Assembly (NCBI RefSeq): GCF_024453815.1
Contig: NZ_CP072934.1
Location: 682,001 to 746,000, forward strand
DNA from: Corynebacterium pseudogenitalium
Lineage (GTDB): Bacteria > Actinomycetota > Actinomycetes > Mycobacteriales > Mycobacteriaceae
Direction of reading: 5' to 3'
DNA length: 64,000 bases
Below, piece after piece: positions 42,088-49,448 of this stretch (positions within the stretch are counted from its first letter, which is position 1; each line of letters begins with the position of its first letter). The notes below the pieces were generated by a model. It did not search any database and was not told the origin of the DNA. It saw only the letters and a list, made by a program, of their open reading frames with translations. The position numbers were made by a program, and so were the translations under genes.

Positions 42088-42447
42088 ATGGAAAAGCCCA
42101 CGATTGAGGTACCTGAAGCACCTGCCCCAACGGACCTTGTCATCGAGGATCTCGTAGTCGGCGACGGAGCCGAAGCTGTAGCAGGCGGTTATGTGCAGGT
42201 GCACTACCTGGGTGTTGACTATGCAACCGGTGAAGAGTTCGACTCTTCGTGGGACCGCGGCGAGGCCGCGGAGTTCCCGTTGGCTGGCCTCATCGCGGGT
42301 TGGCAAGAGGGCATCCCGGGGATGAAGGTTGGCGGTCGCCGCAAGCTGACGATTCCGCCGGAGAAGGCGTACGGCCCTGCTGGTGGCGGCCACCCGCTCT
42401 CTGGCCTGACGCTGGTGTTCATTATCGACCTGCTTGACGCGCGCTAA
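42088..42447 (+). CDS. FKBP-type peptidyl-prolyl cis-trans isomerase
   Basis: A 119-residue single-domain FKBP. Motifs: VQVHYLGVDYATGEEFDSSWDRG, PLAGLIAGWQEGIPGMKVGGRR and IPPEKAYGPAG. The ATG at 42088 is used because AAGGAG lies 9 nt upstream; an earlier in-frame ATG at 42058 has no ribosome site. The gene follows gltA as in C. glutamicum (fkbA there, as I recall). Confidence 0.92.
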   Translation: MEKPTIEVPEAPAPTDLVIEDLVVGDGAEAVAGGYVQVHYLGVDYATGEEFDSSWDRGEAAEFPLAGLIAGWQEGIPGMKVGGRRKLTIPPEKAYGPAGGGHPLSGLTLVFIIDLLDAR

Positions 42448-42456
42448 GGATTCGAT

Positions 42457-43293
42457 ATGCGCATTCCAGTGACAACACTCAACGACGGTTATGATTTTCC
42501 GCTGCTAGGTCTGGGCACTTACAAGCTGCAAGGTGAAGACTGCGTCAACAACGTGCGGCGAGCTATTGAGTTGGGCTACCGCCACATCGACACTGCCTCC
42601 TTTTACGGCAATGAGGAGCAGGTTGGGCGCGCGGTCGCCGACGCGATTGCGGCCGGTGATGTGACTCGCGAAGAGCTATTCATCACCTCGAAGCTATGGA
42701 ACGATGACCAGACTCGTGCAGCGGAAGCCTACGAGGAGTCGCTGCAGCGGATGGGGCTCGAGTTTATCGATCTCTTCCTCGTGCACTGGCCGTGGCCGCA
42801 GCACGGGACCTTCGTGCAAGCGTACGAATCTTTGGTGCAGCTGCAGGGCATGGGCCGGTTGCAGTCGGTAGGCGTGGCGAACTTCTATGAAGAGGTGCTC
42901 GATGAGATCATCGCGCACACCGGCGTCGCGCCAGTGCTCAACCAGGTGGAGCTGCACGCAGGGTTTACTCAGCAGGAGCTGCGCGCCTATCACCAGGAAA
43001 AGGGGATTGTCACCGAGGCGTGGGCGCCGCTCGCGCGAGGCGCGAACCTTGACGATCCGGTGTTTACTCGCCTCGCCGAGAAGCACGGCCGGACCCCGGC
43101 GCAGATTGCGCTCGCGTACGTGATGAGCCTGGGATGCTCGGTTGTGCCGAAGACGGCGAATCCAGTTCGCCTCGAGGAGAATCTCGGGGCGGTCGAGGTC
43201 GAGCTTTCGCAGGAAGATATCGCAGCGCTCGACGCGTTGAGCGGCGAGCGGATGTCGAATGACCCGCGCGAGTTCCCGGGAGACCCTAGCTAG
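42457..43293 (+). CDS. Aldo/keto reductase
   Basis: A 278-residue (beta/alpha)8 NADPH-dependent reductase. The active-site residues are in GYRHIDTASFYGNEEQVG (Asp, Tyr), ITSKLWNDD (Lys) and LFLVHWPWP (His); the cofactor-binding end is VVPKTANPVRLEENLGA. Similar corynebacterial enzymes reduce 2,5-diketo-D-gluconate and other carbonyls. It starts 9 nt after the FKBP stop. Confidence 0.9.
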   Translation: MRIPVTTLNDGYDFPLLGLGTYKLQGEDCVNNVRRAIELGYRHIDTASFYGNEEQVGRAVADAIAAGDVTREELFITSKLWNDDQTRAAEAYEESLQRMGLEFIDLFLVHWPWPQHGTFVQAYESLVQLQGMGRLQSVGVANFYEEVLDEIIAHTGVAPVLNQVELHAGFTQQELRAYHQEKGIVTEAWAPLARGANLDDPVFTRLAEKHGRTPAQIALAYVMSLGCSVVPKTANPVRLEENLGAVEVELSQEDIAALDALSGERMSNDPREFPGDPS

Positions 43294-43307
43294 CACAAAC
43301 GCAAAGA

Positions 43308-43349
43308 CCCCGGTGCGGCGAGCCTTAACGCTCTGTGCACCGGGGTTTT
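43308..43349 (+). terminator. Terminator after aldo/keto reductase
   Basis: A 9-bp stem CCCCGGTGC / GCACCGGGG with a 20-nt loop followed by TTTT, 14 nt past the stop. Confidence 0.8.
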
Positions 43350-43381
43350 GCCATGTCCTGGTGACGCTACTTTGCGTGACG

Positions 43382-44188
43382 CTACTTCGGCAGCAGCGCG
43401 CGCCAATCAAAGCGCGATGAAAGCTGGGAGCTGCCCAGGTCGCCAAGGGTGAAGCCGGGGCCGCGTCGCCCAGGGGTCCACTGGCCCCAATCGGCGCTGT
43501 AGACGTTGTTGATGTCCACCGTGACGCCGTCGATCACTCCGGTCCACTTTGCTTTCTGGTGGATGTTTGCGCGCGGGTGCAGTTTGCCGCCGGAGCCCCA
43601 GTCGTGCTGCCAGAAGAACGAGCCGATGCCGTCTTCGATGCACCACTGGATCACGTTGATGTTTCCGTACACACCGGTCTGGTAGCCACCAAGCGCCAGT
43701 GCCGCGGAGAACGCCCGGAGGTAGGGGCGGATCTGGTTCAGGTACTGGGAACGCGAGGGGTTGTCGTCGATCGCGATGTAGATCGGGCGGCCGGTTGGGC
43801 CGCCGGCGGAGGCGTGGAGGCGCATCGCCTCCGGTGCGTGGCGGGCGGCAGCAGCGGCGCCGCCGAGCCAATCGGCGGTCTCGGCACGGCCGAACTGGTA
43901 GACGGACGCCGTGGCGAGGTCGTTCGCGGCGAAGTCCTGTGTTTCGCCCAGCGTGACGGGCTTGCCCAGCATCCAGTTCGCGCCGGGGCGGCGCTCCGAC
44001 ACGTAGCGGACAGCGCCGAGGTGCCCGGCGGCCTTTACTGCGCGACCGGACGGAACCCCGCCCGCGTAGTCGATCACAGTGCCGAGGACGCGGCCCTGGG
44101 CGTGGGCTTGCGCGGTGGAGCCAAGGGTTGCGCCCGCAAGTGCGAGTGCGGTGGTTTGAAGGAAGCGGCGTCGATTAAAAGAAGTCAC
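43382..44188 (-). CDS. Tat-exported DUF1906 glycoside hydrolase-like protein
   Basis: 268 residues. A twin-arginine signal (FNRRRFLQTTALALAGATLG) ends near residue 30 (AQA). The mature domain is a DUF1906 (Rv2525c-like) TIM-barrel related to GH25: VIDYAGGVPSGRAVKAAG, AVRYVSERR, IYIAIDDNP and FFWQHDWGSGG. Rv2525c of M. tuberculosis is a Tat substrate linked to cell-wall homeostasis. The GTG at 44188 is favoured because TAGAGT (44201-44196 on this strand) ends 7 nt upstream, a leaderless arrangement. Confidence 0.88.
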   Translation of the reverse strand: MTSFNRRRFLQTTALALAGATLGSTAQAHAQGRVLGTVIDYAGGVPSGRAVKAAGHLGAVRYVSERRPGANWMLGKPVTLGETQDFAANDLATASVYQFGRAETADWLGGAAAAARHAPEAMRLHASAGGPTGRPIYIAIDDNPSRSQYLNQIRPYLRAFSAALALGGYQTGVYGNINVIQWCIEDGIGSFFWQHDWGSGGKLHPRANIHQKAKWTGVIDGVTVDINNVYSADWGQWTPGRRGPGFTLGDLGSSQLSSRFDWRALLPK

Positions 44189-44207
44189 ACCCGCAACTCT
44201 AGCAACA

Positions 44208-45374
44208 TTACTGTTGGGGTTGGGGAGCGCGGATTGTCCACGCGGCAATCGCCGTGGTGATCGGCACTGCCAGGACCAACGCGATCGCGCCGATACTCGA
44301 ACGCATGATCTCGGTGGCCACCACGTCGGAGGTGAGCACCTGGGTCAGCGGCCGGTCGGCGACCTGGAGCAGCATCGACAGGGGGAGGGCAGCGCCCATA
44401 TACGCCAGGACCAGGGTGTAGACCATCGACGCAATGTGGTCGTGGCCGACCTTCATCGCGGAGGTGAACACGGTGCGGGGCCGGGCGTCGGGCGAAGTCT
44501 CATACAGCTCCTGCACCGTTGAAGCCTGCGCAATGGTGACGTCGGTGAGCACGCCGAGGGCACCGATGATGAATCCGGCGAGCATGATGCCTGGCACTTG
44601 CACCTGGGGGAGGTACATGTGGATGAGGAGGTTGTTTTCGTCGGCAAGGCCGCGCAGCTGCGTCGTATCGATGGCGAGGCGTGCCGCGAGCGCCGCGAGC
44701 CCCAGCGCGGTCAAGGTGCCAGCCAGGGCTGACGCGGACTTCCAATTCCTGCCGTGCACAACAAAGATGACAGGGAAGAGCACCGCCGCCCCTGTCACCA
44801 GGGAAAGCCCTACGGGGCTGTAGCCGAGCAGCAGCCCGGGGACCAGGAAGCCGAAGATGACGAGCAAGGTGCACAGTAGGCCGAAAATCGCGCGCACCCC
44901 GCGCCATGCCCCAACCACGACGACGACCAGCAGCGTGAGTGCGAGCCACAGCCCAAGCGGTATCGAGCGATCCATGTCAAGGAAGGAGTACGAAGTCTCG
45001 GGACTGTGGTGCACCGAGAGCACCACGCGGTCACCGACCGAAAGCTCCGGGGTACCCGGCTGCTGCGCTGTCTCGATCGTGGTGGTGCCTCCGGACTTGA
45101 GCTCGACGCGCAGGAAGTCGCACTCAGGGTGGTTCGGCGTTGCGACGCCACCACAGGGAGCCACCGAGTGCTCAATGACGGTGGCCTTGACGGTTTCCGC
45201 CGTCGACGTCTGGGTCTGCTCAAACCCGGGCAGGACCTCTGGCTGCTTGCCGCCCGGCCACAGTAGGGCGAGGCCCACTACCGTGGCGATGCTCGCAATC
45301 GCGAGGAACGCTACTAGCGCGCCGCGTGCCGTGCGCAGCGGAGATGGCGATGACTGGGTTGCGTGGCGTGCCAA
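44208..45374 (-). CDS. YibE/F-family membrane protein
   Basis: About 388 residues. One N-terminal membrane helix (about residues 18-38), an extracellular beta domain (about 45-135) with cysteines in CGGVATPNHPEC, then seven or so helices with VQVPGIMLAGFIIGALGVLTD and TIAQASTVQEL, typical YibE/F blocks. Function is unknown, perhaps transport. The start is TTG at 45374: AAGGGAG lies 5 nt before it, whereas the more upstream in-frame TTG has no ribosome site. Confidence 0.82.
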   Translation of the reverse strand: MARHATQSSPSPLRTARGALVAFLAIASIATVVGLALLWPGGKQPEVLPGFEQTQTSTAETVKATVIEHSVAPCGGVATPNHPECDFLRVELKSGGTTTIETAQQPGTPELSVGDRVVLSVHHSPETSYSFLDMDRSIPLGLWLALTLLVVVVVGAWRGVRAIFGLLCTLLVIFGFLVPGLLLGYSPVGLSLVTGAAVLFPVIFVVHGRNWKSASALAGTLTALGLAALAARLAIDTTQLRGLADENNLLIHMYLPQVQVPGIMLAGFIIGALGVLTDVTIAQASTVQELYETSPDARPRTVFTSAMKVGHDHIASMVYTLVLAYMGAALPLSMLLQVADRPLTQVLTSDVVATEIMRSSIGAIALVLAVPITTAIAAWTIRAPQPQQ

Positions 45375-45424
45375 CGAAGCTCCCTTGTGAGAACAGTACT
45401 GGGACAATCAGACTGATTGTAGAG

Positions 45425-46915
45425 CTACTGTACAACTAACGTGCGGTACGCAGCCTCGAAGCGGTCGCGGAGCTTCCTGAAGTACTCGGCGTGTGCATCC
45501 ACGCTGCGGTGTCCTTGGCCGAACGGGGGCGTTGCCCGCTGTGCCTCAGGGGCGATGGCGTCGAGAGCGATGAGCACGGTACCGCGCAGGGTGGCGCGCT
45601 TCATCTCCAGGGGGACGACGTCGCAACCAAGCGCATCGGCGAGCACCGACAGCCACGCCGGGTGGTCAGCCGTGACACGGCCGGAGGCCACGACGCGCTC
45701 GGGGACCGCGCCCGCCTCCTTGAGCTGCTCGTAGACGCGCAGATACGACATTGTGATGCCCTCAAAAACGCCCCGCCACAGGTCAGCTGGCGTCGTTGCC
45801 GCAGTGACGCCCAAGAGTTGCGCCTGCGCGGTGGCTGCCCAGCCTGTGGAGCGCTCGCCGGTGAAGAACGGAAGCACCAGTGGGGCGCGCCCCGGTCCGG
45901 AGGAAAGCACGGCGACGATGTCGTCCGGGGCCACCGGCTGGATCGTTTCCTCAAGCCAGGTGACGGCGCGGCCGACATCGTTGAGCGCGCCGCCCAAGAT
46001 GGCCTTGTCGCGCGCGATGCGGTAGCACCACAGTCCCTCTGGGATGCGAGCTGGCACCTCCGGGAGGATGACGCGCATCGCGCCAGAGGTTGCCGCGGCT
46101 ACCGCGATGGTGTCGGGGCCGGTCGCGCCGGGGCCGACATTGGACGGCCAGCCGTCTGGGATGCAGTGGAACCACGCAACCCCATTGAGCGCGGGCCACG
46201 CGGTGTCATCCGGGTAGTCGGGTTCGTCGGGGAAGCGCAGCGGCTGGATCATGTCGTGCGGGATGTCGATGGCGTCGAGAATCTCGGTGTCGAGCTCCCC
46301 GGTGTGCGCATTGGCGACGCCCGACCACGCCGCGGTAGAGACGGCCAGGCCATGGATGCCCGCGAGCTTGTGGTACACGTACTCGCCGATCGTCATGACC
46401 GTGGCTGCGCGCGAAAACTCTGGCAGCTGTTCTTTGGCCCAGGCGAGGCGCGCCGGGTGGTAACTCGTGTGGAGGCGCACGCCGGTGCGCTGGTGGTACT
46501 CGGCCTCGTCGATTGTGTTGCGGAGCCGTTCGACGTAGTCGCGGGATTGTGAGTCCGCGTAGGTGTACAGCGGGGTCAGGGCGTCGCCGTGGGCGTCGAC
46601 AAGGAGGAGGCTCGAGGCGAACGAGTCCATGCAGATGGCCTCAATGCGCAGGTCATGCGCTGCGGCGAACGCGACGGTGTCGTCGATAACCTTGCGGACC
46701 TCGGCGACGACCTGGTCGGCGTCGATGGTGCTCGCGCCGTCAGCGGTGGTAGTAAACGCGTGCGCAACGCGCTGCTTCGCGCCCTTGACGGGGCGGCCGG
46801 TGGCGTCGTAAAGGCCGCCGCGGCTCGCCGTCGAGCCGACGTCGATGCCGAGGACGTATGGCCCGCGAGAGTCCCGTACAGGGACCGACATGGTTGGGAT
46901 CTTGGTAGCGCTCAT
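45425..46915 (-). CDS. FGGY-family carbohydrate kinase (gluconokinase-like)
   Basis: 496 residues with the FGGY kinase two-lobed actin fold: YVLGIDVGSTASRGGLYD is the N-terminal phosphate loop, ATSGAMRVILPEVPARIPEGLWCYR and GGALNDVGRAVTWLEE mark the second lobe, and LPFFTGERSTGWAATAQAQLLGV is typical of the gluconokinase/xylulokinase group. It phosphorylates a sugar or sugar acid with ATP. No transporter or catabolic gene is next to it. A second Met at residue 9 could be the start. Confidence 0.85.
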   Translation of the reverse strand: MSATKIPTMSVPVRDSRGPYVLGIDVGSTASRGGLYDATGRPVKGAKQRVAHAFTTTADGASTIDADQVVAEVRKVIDDTVAFAAAHDLRIEAICMDSFASSLLLVDAHGDALTPLYTYADSQSRDYVERLRNTIDEAEYHQRTGVRLHTSYHPARLAWAKEQLPEFSRAATVMTIGEYVYHKLAGIHGLAVSTAAWSGVANAHTGELDTEILDAIDIPHDMIQPLRFPDEPDYPDDTAWPALNGVAWFHCIPDGWPSNVGPGATGPDTIAVAAATSGAMRVILPEVPARIPEGLWCYRIARDKAILGGALNDVGRAVTWLEETIQPVAPDDIVAVLSSGPGRAPLVLPFFTGERSTGWAATAQAQLLGVTAATTPADLWRGVFEGITMSYLRVYEQLKEAGAVPERVVASGRVTADHPAWLSVLADALGCDVVPLEMKRATLRGTVLIALDAIAPEAQRATPPFGQGHRSVDAHAEYFRKLRDRFEAAYRTLVVQ

Positions 46916-46936
46916 ACCCCGATGGTACGGCAGAGA

Positions 46937-47476
46937 CTAGGCGCCCTGCTTGATCGCGGAGCCCTCAATTTCAATGGCGACCTTCTCACTCACGAGCATG
47001 CCGCCCGAGTTGAGCGGAGCCTGGAAATCGATACCGAAATCGGTGCGGTTAATTGACGTGCTGGCCTCGAACCCGATGCGCGTGTTGCCGAACGGGTCCT
47101 CCTCGACGCCGAAGGTCTCAACCTCGAACGTGACTGGCTTCGTGGTGCCCTTGATGGTCAGATCACCCGTGACCGTGCCGTTGCCGGCCTCGTCTACGTT
47201 GAACGCCGTCGAGGTAAACGTCATCTCCGGGTGCTTCTCCACATCGAAGAAGTCCTCGCCGCGCACGTGTGCGTCGCGGTCCTCGTTTCGGGTATCGACG
47301 CTCGCGGTCCGGACCGTGCCCTGTGCCGTGCTTGCTGCCAGATCGTCGGTGAGCGTGATGGTGGTGTCGTGGTCGGTAAACTCGCCGCGGACCTTCGTCA
47401 CCATCGCGTGGCGGACGGTGAAGCCGATGGAGGAGTGTGCCGGGTCGAGCTTGTATGTACCGGTGAGCTGAGACAT
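46937..47476 (-). CDS. YceI-family lipid-binding protein
   Basis: A 179-residue cytoplasmic (no signal peptide) beta-barrel of the YceI/TT1927 type, which holds isoprenoid quinones or similar lipids. It starts with LTGTYKLDPAHSSIGFTVRHAM and contains HPEMTFTSTAFN and GDLTIKGTTKPVTFEVE. Its promoter region carries two near-perfect copies of a MarR-type (RosR) operator, so it is very probably induced by oxidative or quinone stress. Confidence 0.92.
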   Translation of the reverse strand: MSQLTGTYKLDPAHSSIGFTVRHAMVTKVRGEFTDHDTTITLTDDLAASTAQGTVRTASVDTRNEDRDAHVRGEDFFDVEKHPEMTFTSTAFNVDEAGNGTVTGDLTIKGTTKPVTFEVETFGVEEDPFGNTRIGFEASTSINRTDFGIDFQAPLNSGGMLVSEKVAIEIEGSAIKQGA

Positions 47477-47487
47477 GATTCCTACTT

Positions 47488-47505
47488 TCGTTGACGTGTC
47501 ATCAA
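47488..47505. promoter_or_regulatory. RosR-like operator, downstream copy
   Basis: TTGATGACACGTCAACGA (minus strand) matches the recalled RosR motif TTGTTGAYRYRTCAACWA at 16 of 18 positions. It lies in the 5' leader of the YceI gene, 11 nt before the start codon. Confidence 0.65.
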
Positions 47506-47522
47506 AAATGATTGCAGGTGCG

Positions 47523-47551
47523 AGTGTAGGTGATTATTGGTGACGTATCAA
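47523..47551 (-). promoter_or_regulatory. Promoter of YceI gene
   Basis: On the minus strand TTGATA (47551-47546) and TACACT (47528-47523) are 17 nt apart. The expected start is near 47516, giving a leader of about 40 nt. The upstream operator covers the -35. Confidence 0.6.
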
Positions 47552-47554
47552 CAA
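47537..47554. promoter_or_regulatory. RosR-like operator, upstream copy
   Basis: TTGGTGACGTATCAACAA matches the recalled RosR consensus at 17 of 18 positions (only position 4 differs). It overlaps the -35 of the YceI promoter; its centre is 49 bp from that of the other copy, and it lies 18 nt past the stop of the hydrolase gene. Confidence 0.7.
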
Positions 47555-47571
47555 TGTAGGGTTGTTGCTGT

Positions 47572-48210
47572 TCAGCCGGTGCCGGAAGGGCATACCCCGA
47601 GCGCCGCCAGGATCTCATTCGTCCGCAACGCCAGCGCCGCATGCGATACACCAGACACCTCGATCACGTCTCCCCACCGTGACGACCACGCTGGAACAAT
47701 GCGGTCAGCATCCGAAACGATGGAGACGATTTCGGTACCGGAAGGGGCCACTGGCTCCTCCCGGAAATGCTCCAATTCGACGAACGCGTCGCCAACCACT
47801 GCCCGAACAAGTCCAGGCGGAAACAGACGCGCAATGCCGTGCGTGCCACGCCACGAGGCTCCGAGGCCCACGATCGTGCCGCAGCGCGCGGCGATTGCGC
47901 TCAGCTGAACAGCCCTCAGCCCGATCAGCGCGCCATACGAGTGCCCCACAACATCGACCTGCTGCGCAGCCAGGCTGTCGAGGAACGCCGCAATCTCTTG
48001 GGACGAGGCGTCGATACCTGCCGTTGCCCGATGGCCGTAGCCAGGCGCAATCAACCCAATCCCATGTTTTTCCAGTTCGTGTGCAAGGCGGCGGAAGACA
48101 AAAGGGGAGGAGCCAGTGCCATGGAGGGCCACAACGATGCGGCCTGTTGTCTGGGAGTTCGCTGTTGAAGGCGATGGAAGTATCCGTGGCACGTAGGAAA
48201 GCAACGCCAT
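47572..48210 (-). CDS. Alpha/beta hydrolase
   Basis: A 212-residue alpha/beta hydrolase, short for the fold. The oxyanion region is VVALHGTGSSPFVFRRLAHEL, the nucleophile Ser is in VVGHSYGALIG, and an Asp is in VSDADRIVPAW; a late His is in GVSHAALAL. No signal peptide, so probably cytoplasmic. It is divergent from the membrane esterase gene with 20 nt between starts. Substrate unknown. Confidence 0.78.
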   Translation of the reverse strand: MALLSYVPRILPSPSTANSQTTGRIVVALHGTGSSPFVFRRLAHELEKHGIGLIAPGYGHRATAGIDASSQEIAAFLDSLAAQQVDVVGHSYGALIGLRAVQLSAIAARCGTIVGLGASWRGTHGIARLFPPGLVRAVVGDAFVELEHFREEPVAPSGTEIVSIVSDADRIVPAWSSRWGDVIEVSGVSHAALALRTNEILAALGVCPSGTG

Positions 48211-48230
48211 AGCGTCTTAAACTACTCGCC

Positions 48231-49448
48231 GTGGATGCAATCCGTTCGTTATCCGTGGTCAGCACAGGCGCGACCTGGGCGATCTACCTCTCCTTAGCTG
48301 CTTCCGTGGTTGTCGCGTTGTGGTACGGCCGTCAGCACCGGCGCATTGCACTCGCAATCGCGGCAGCGCTGCTCGTAGCGGCGTACCTGTTGCTCGCGGT
48401 GTGGCCGAAGCCGTTCCCGGATGCAATTCCGTGGCACATCTACGCCAGCTGTGCAGCTGCCGTGTTCGTGGTGGCGACCATCTTCTTGGCGCCGCGGTGG
48501 CGGTGGCGCCTCGCCCCGCTCGCAGTGATTCCTTTGATGCTGGCGTACCTCGCGGTCAACCTTGTTTATGAGCAGTACCCGACCCTCGGGTCCTTCCGCC
48601 CGGTCCCGGTCACCGTGTCCATGAATTTGGATCAGTTCCGCGAAACGACGACCGCCCCGACCCTCGACGGCAGGGAAGTGGGCGCCCTAGTGACCCTGCC
48701 TGCCCCACCGCTGCGCGATGCAATTGTGTACGTTCCGCCCGCCTACTGGCATGGCGAGCACCTACCGGTCCTCGTGCTGCTCGCGGGAAGCCCCGGCAGC
48801 CCAATCCGGTGGTTTGACGAAGGCGGGGCGCAACAGACGCTCGACGACTACCAAGTTGCACACGACGGCGTAGCCCCCATTGTCGTCAGCGCGGACGGCA
48901 CAGGAACAACCACGGGGAATCCCGGGTGCGTGGACGGCCCGGATCTGCAAATCCAAACCTACCTGGCCCAGCAAATTCCACAGCTGGTCAAGGACAATTT
49001 CCGTGTGAAGGAAGACCAACGCACGTGGGCAATCGGTGGGTTAAGCTACGGCGGCACGTGCGCACTCCAAGTGATTACCAACGATCCCACGGCCTACGGG
49101 ACGTTCCTCGACTATTCGGGTGAGGCGGAACCGAACCTAGGCGGGCACCAACGGACCGTCGACGTGCTGTTCGGCGGCGACGAGGCCGCGTTCCAATCCG
49201 TGAACCCGGAAACGCTCCTTCAGGAGGCAATCGGGACTGTGACCTACAAGGGAATCGCTGGCAGGTTTGCCGCCGGCAAGCGTGACCAAGAGGCTATGGC
49301 AGCGCTTCCGCACCAAAACGAGCTCGCGAAGAAAGCCGGAATGAGCACCACATTTCGCTCGCTGCCAGGTGGGCACAGCTTCGAAGTGTGGCGAGTGGCG
49401 TTGCGCCAAGACATTGACTTCGTTGCTCAACGCGGAGGAATTCAATGA
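48231..49448 (+). CDS. Membrane-anchored esterase (possible aminoacyl-lipid hydrolase)
   Basis: 405 residues. About four membrane helices in the first 110 residues, then an esterase-D/mycolyltransferase-like alpha/beta domain: VYVPPAYWHGEHLPVLVLLAGSP cut across the first strand, nucleophile Ser in IGGLSYGGTCAL, and His in LPGGHSFEVW. The GTG start is 7 nt after TAAACT (48218-48223), so the mRNA is probably leaderless. Its stop overlaps the MprF-like gene (ATGA). In C. glutamicum, as I recall, a hydrolase paired with an aminoacyl-lipid synthase removes alanine from lipids; the same pairing here suggests that role. Confidence 0.8.
   Translation: MDAIRSLSVVSTGATWAIYLSLAASVVVALWYGRQHRRIALAIAAALLVAAYLLLAVWPKPFPDAIPWHIYASCAAAVFVVATIFLAPRWRWRLAPLAVIPLMLAYLAVNLVYEQYPTLGSFRPVPVTVSMNLDQFRETTTAPTLDGREVGALVTLPAPPLRDAIVYVPPAYWHGEHLPVLVLLAGSPGSPIRWFDEGGAQQTLDDYQVAHDGVAPIVVSADGTGTTTGNPGCVDGPDLQIQTYLAQQIPQLVKDNFRVKEDQRTWAIGGLSYGGTCALQVITNDPTAYGTFLDYSGEAEPNLGGHQRTVDVLFGGDEAAFQSVNPETLLQEAIGTVTYKGIAGRFAAGKRDQEAMAALPHQNELAKKAGMSTTFRSLPGGHSFEVWRVALRQDIDFVAQRGGIQ

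Noticed and set aside
45491..46552. 353-codon frame antisense to the FGGY kinase
   Set aside because: Arg/Gly-rich shadow; the kinase motifs on the other strand are complete.
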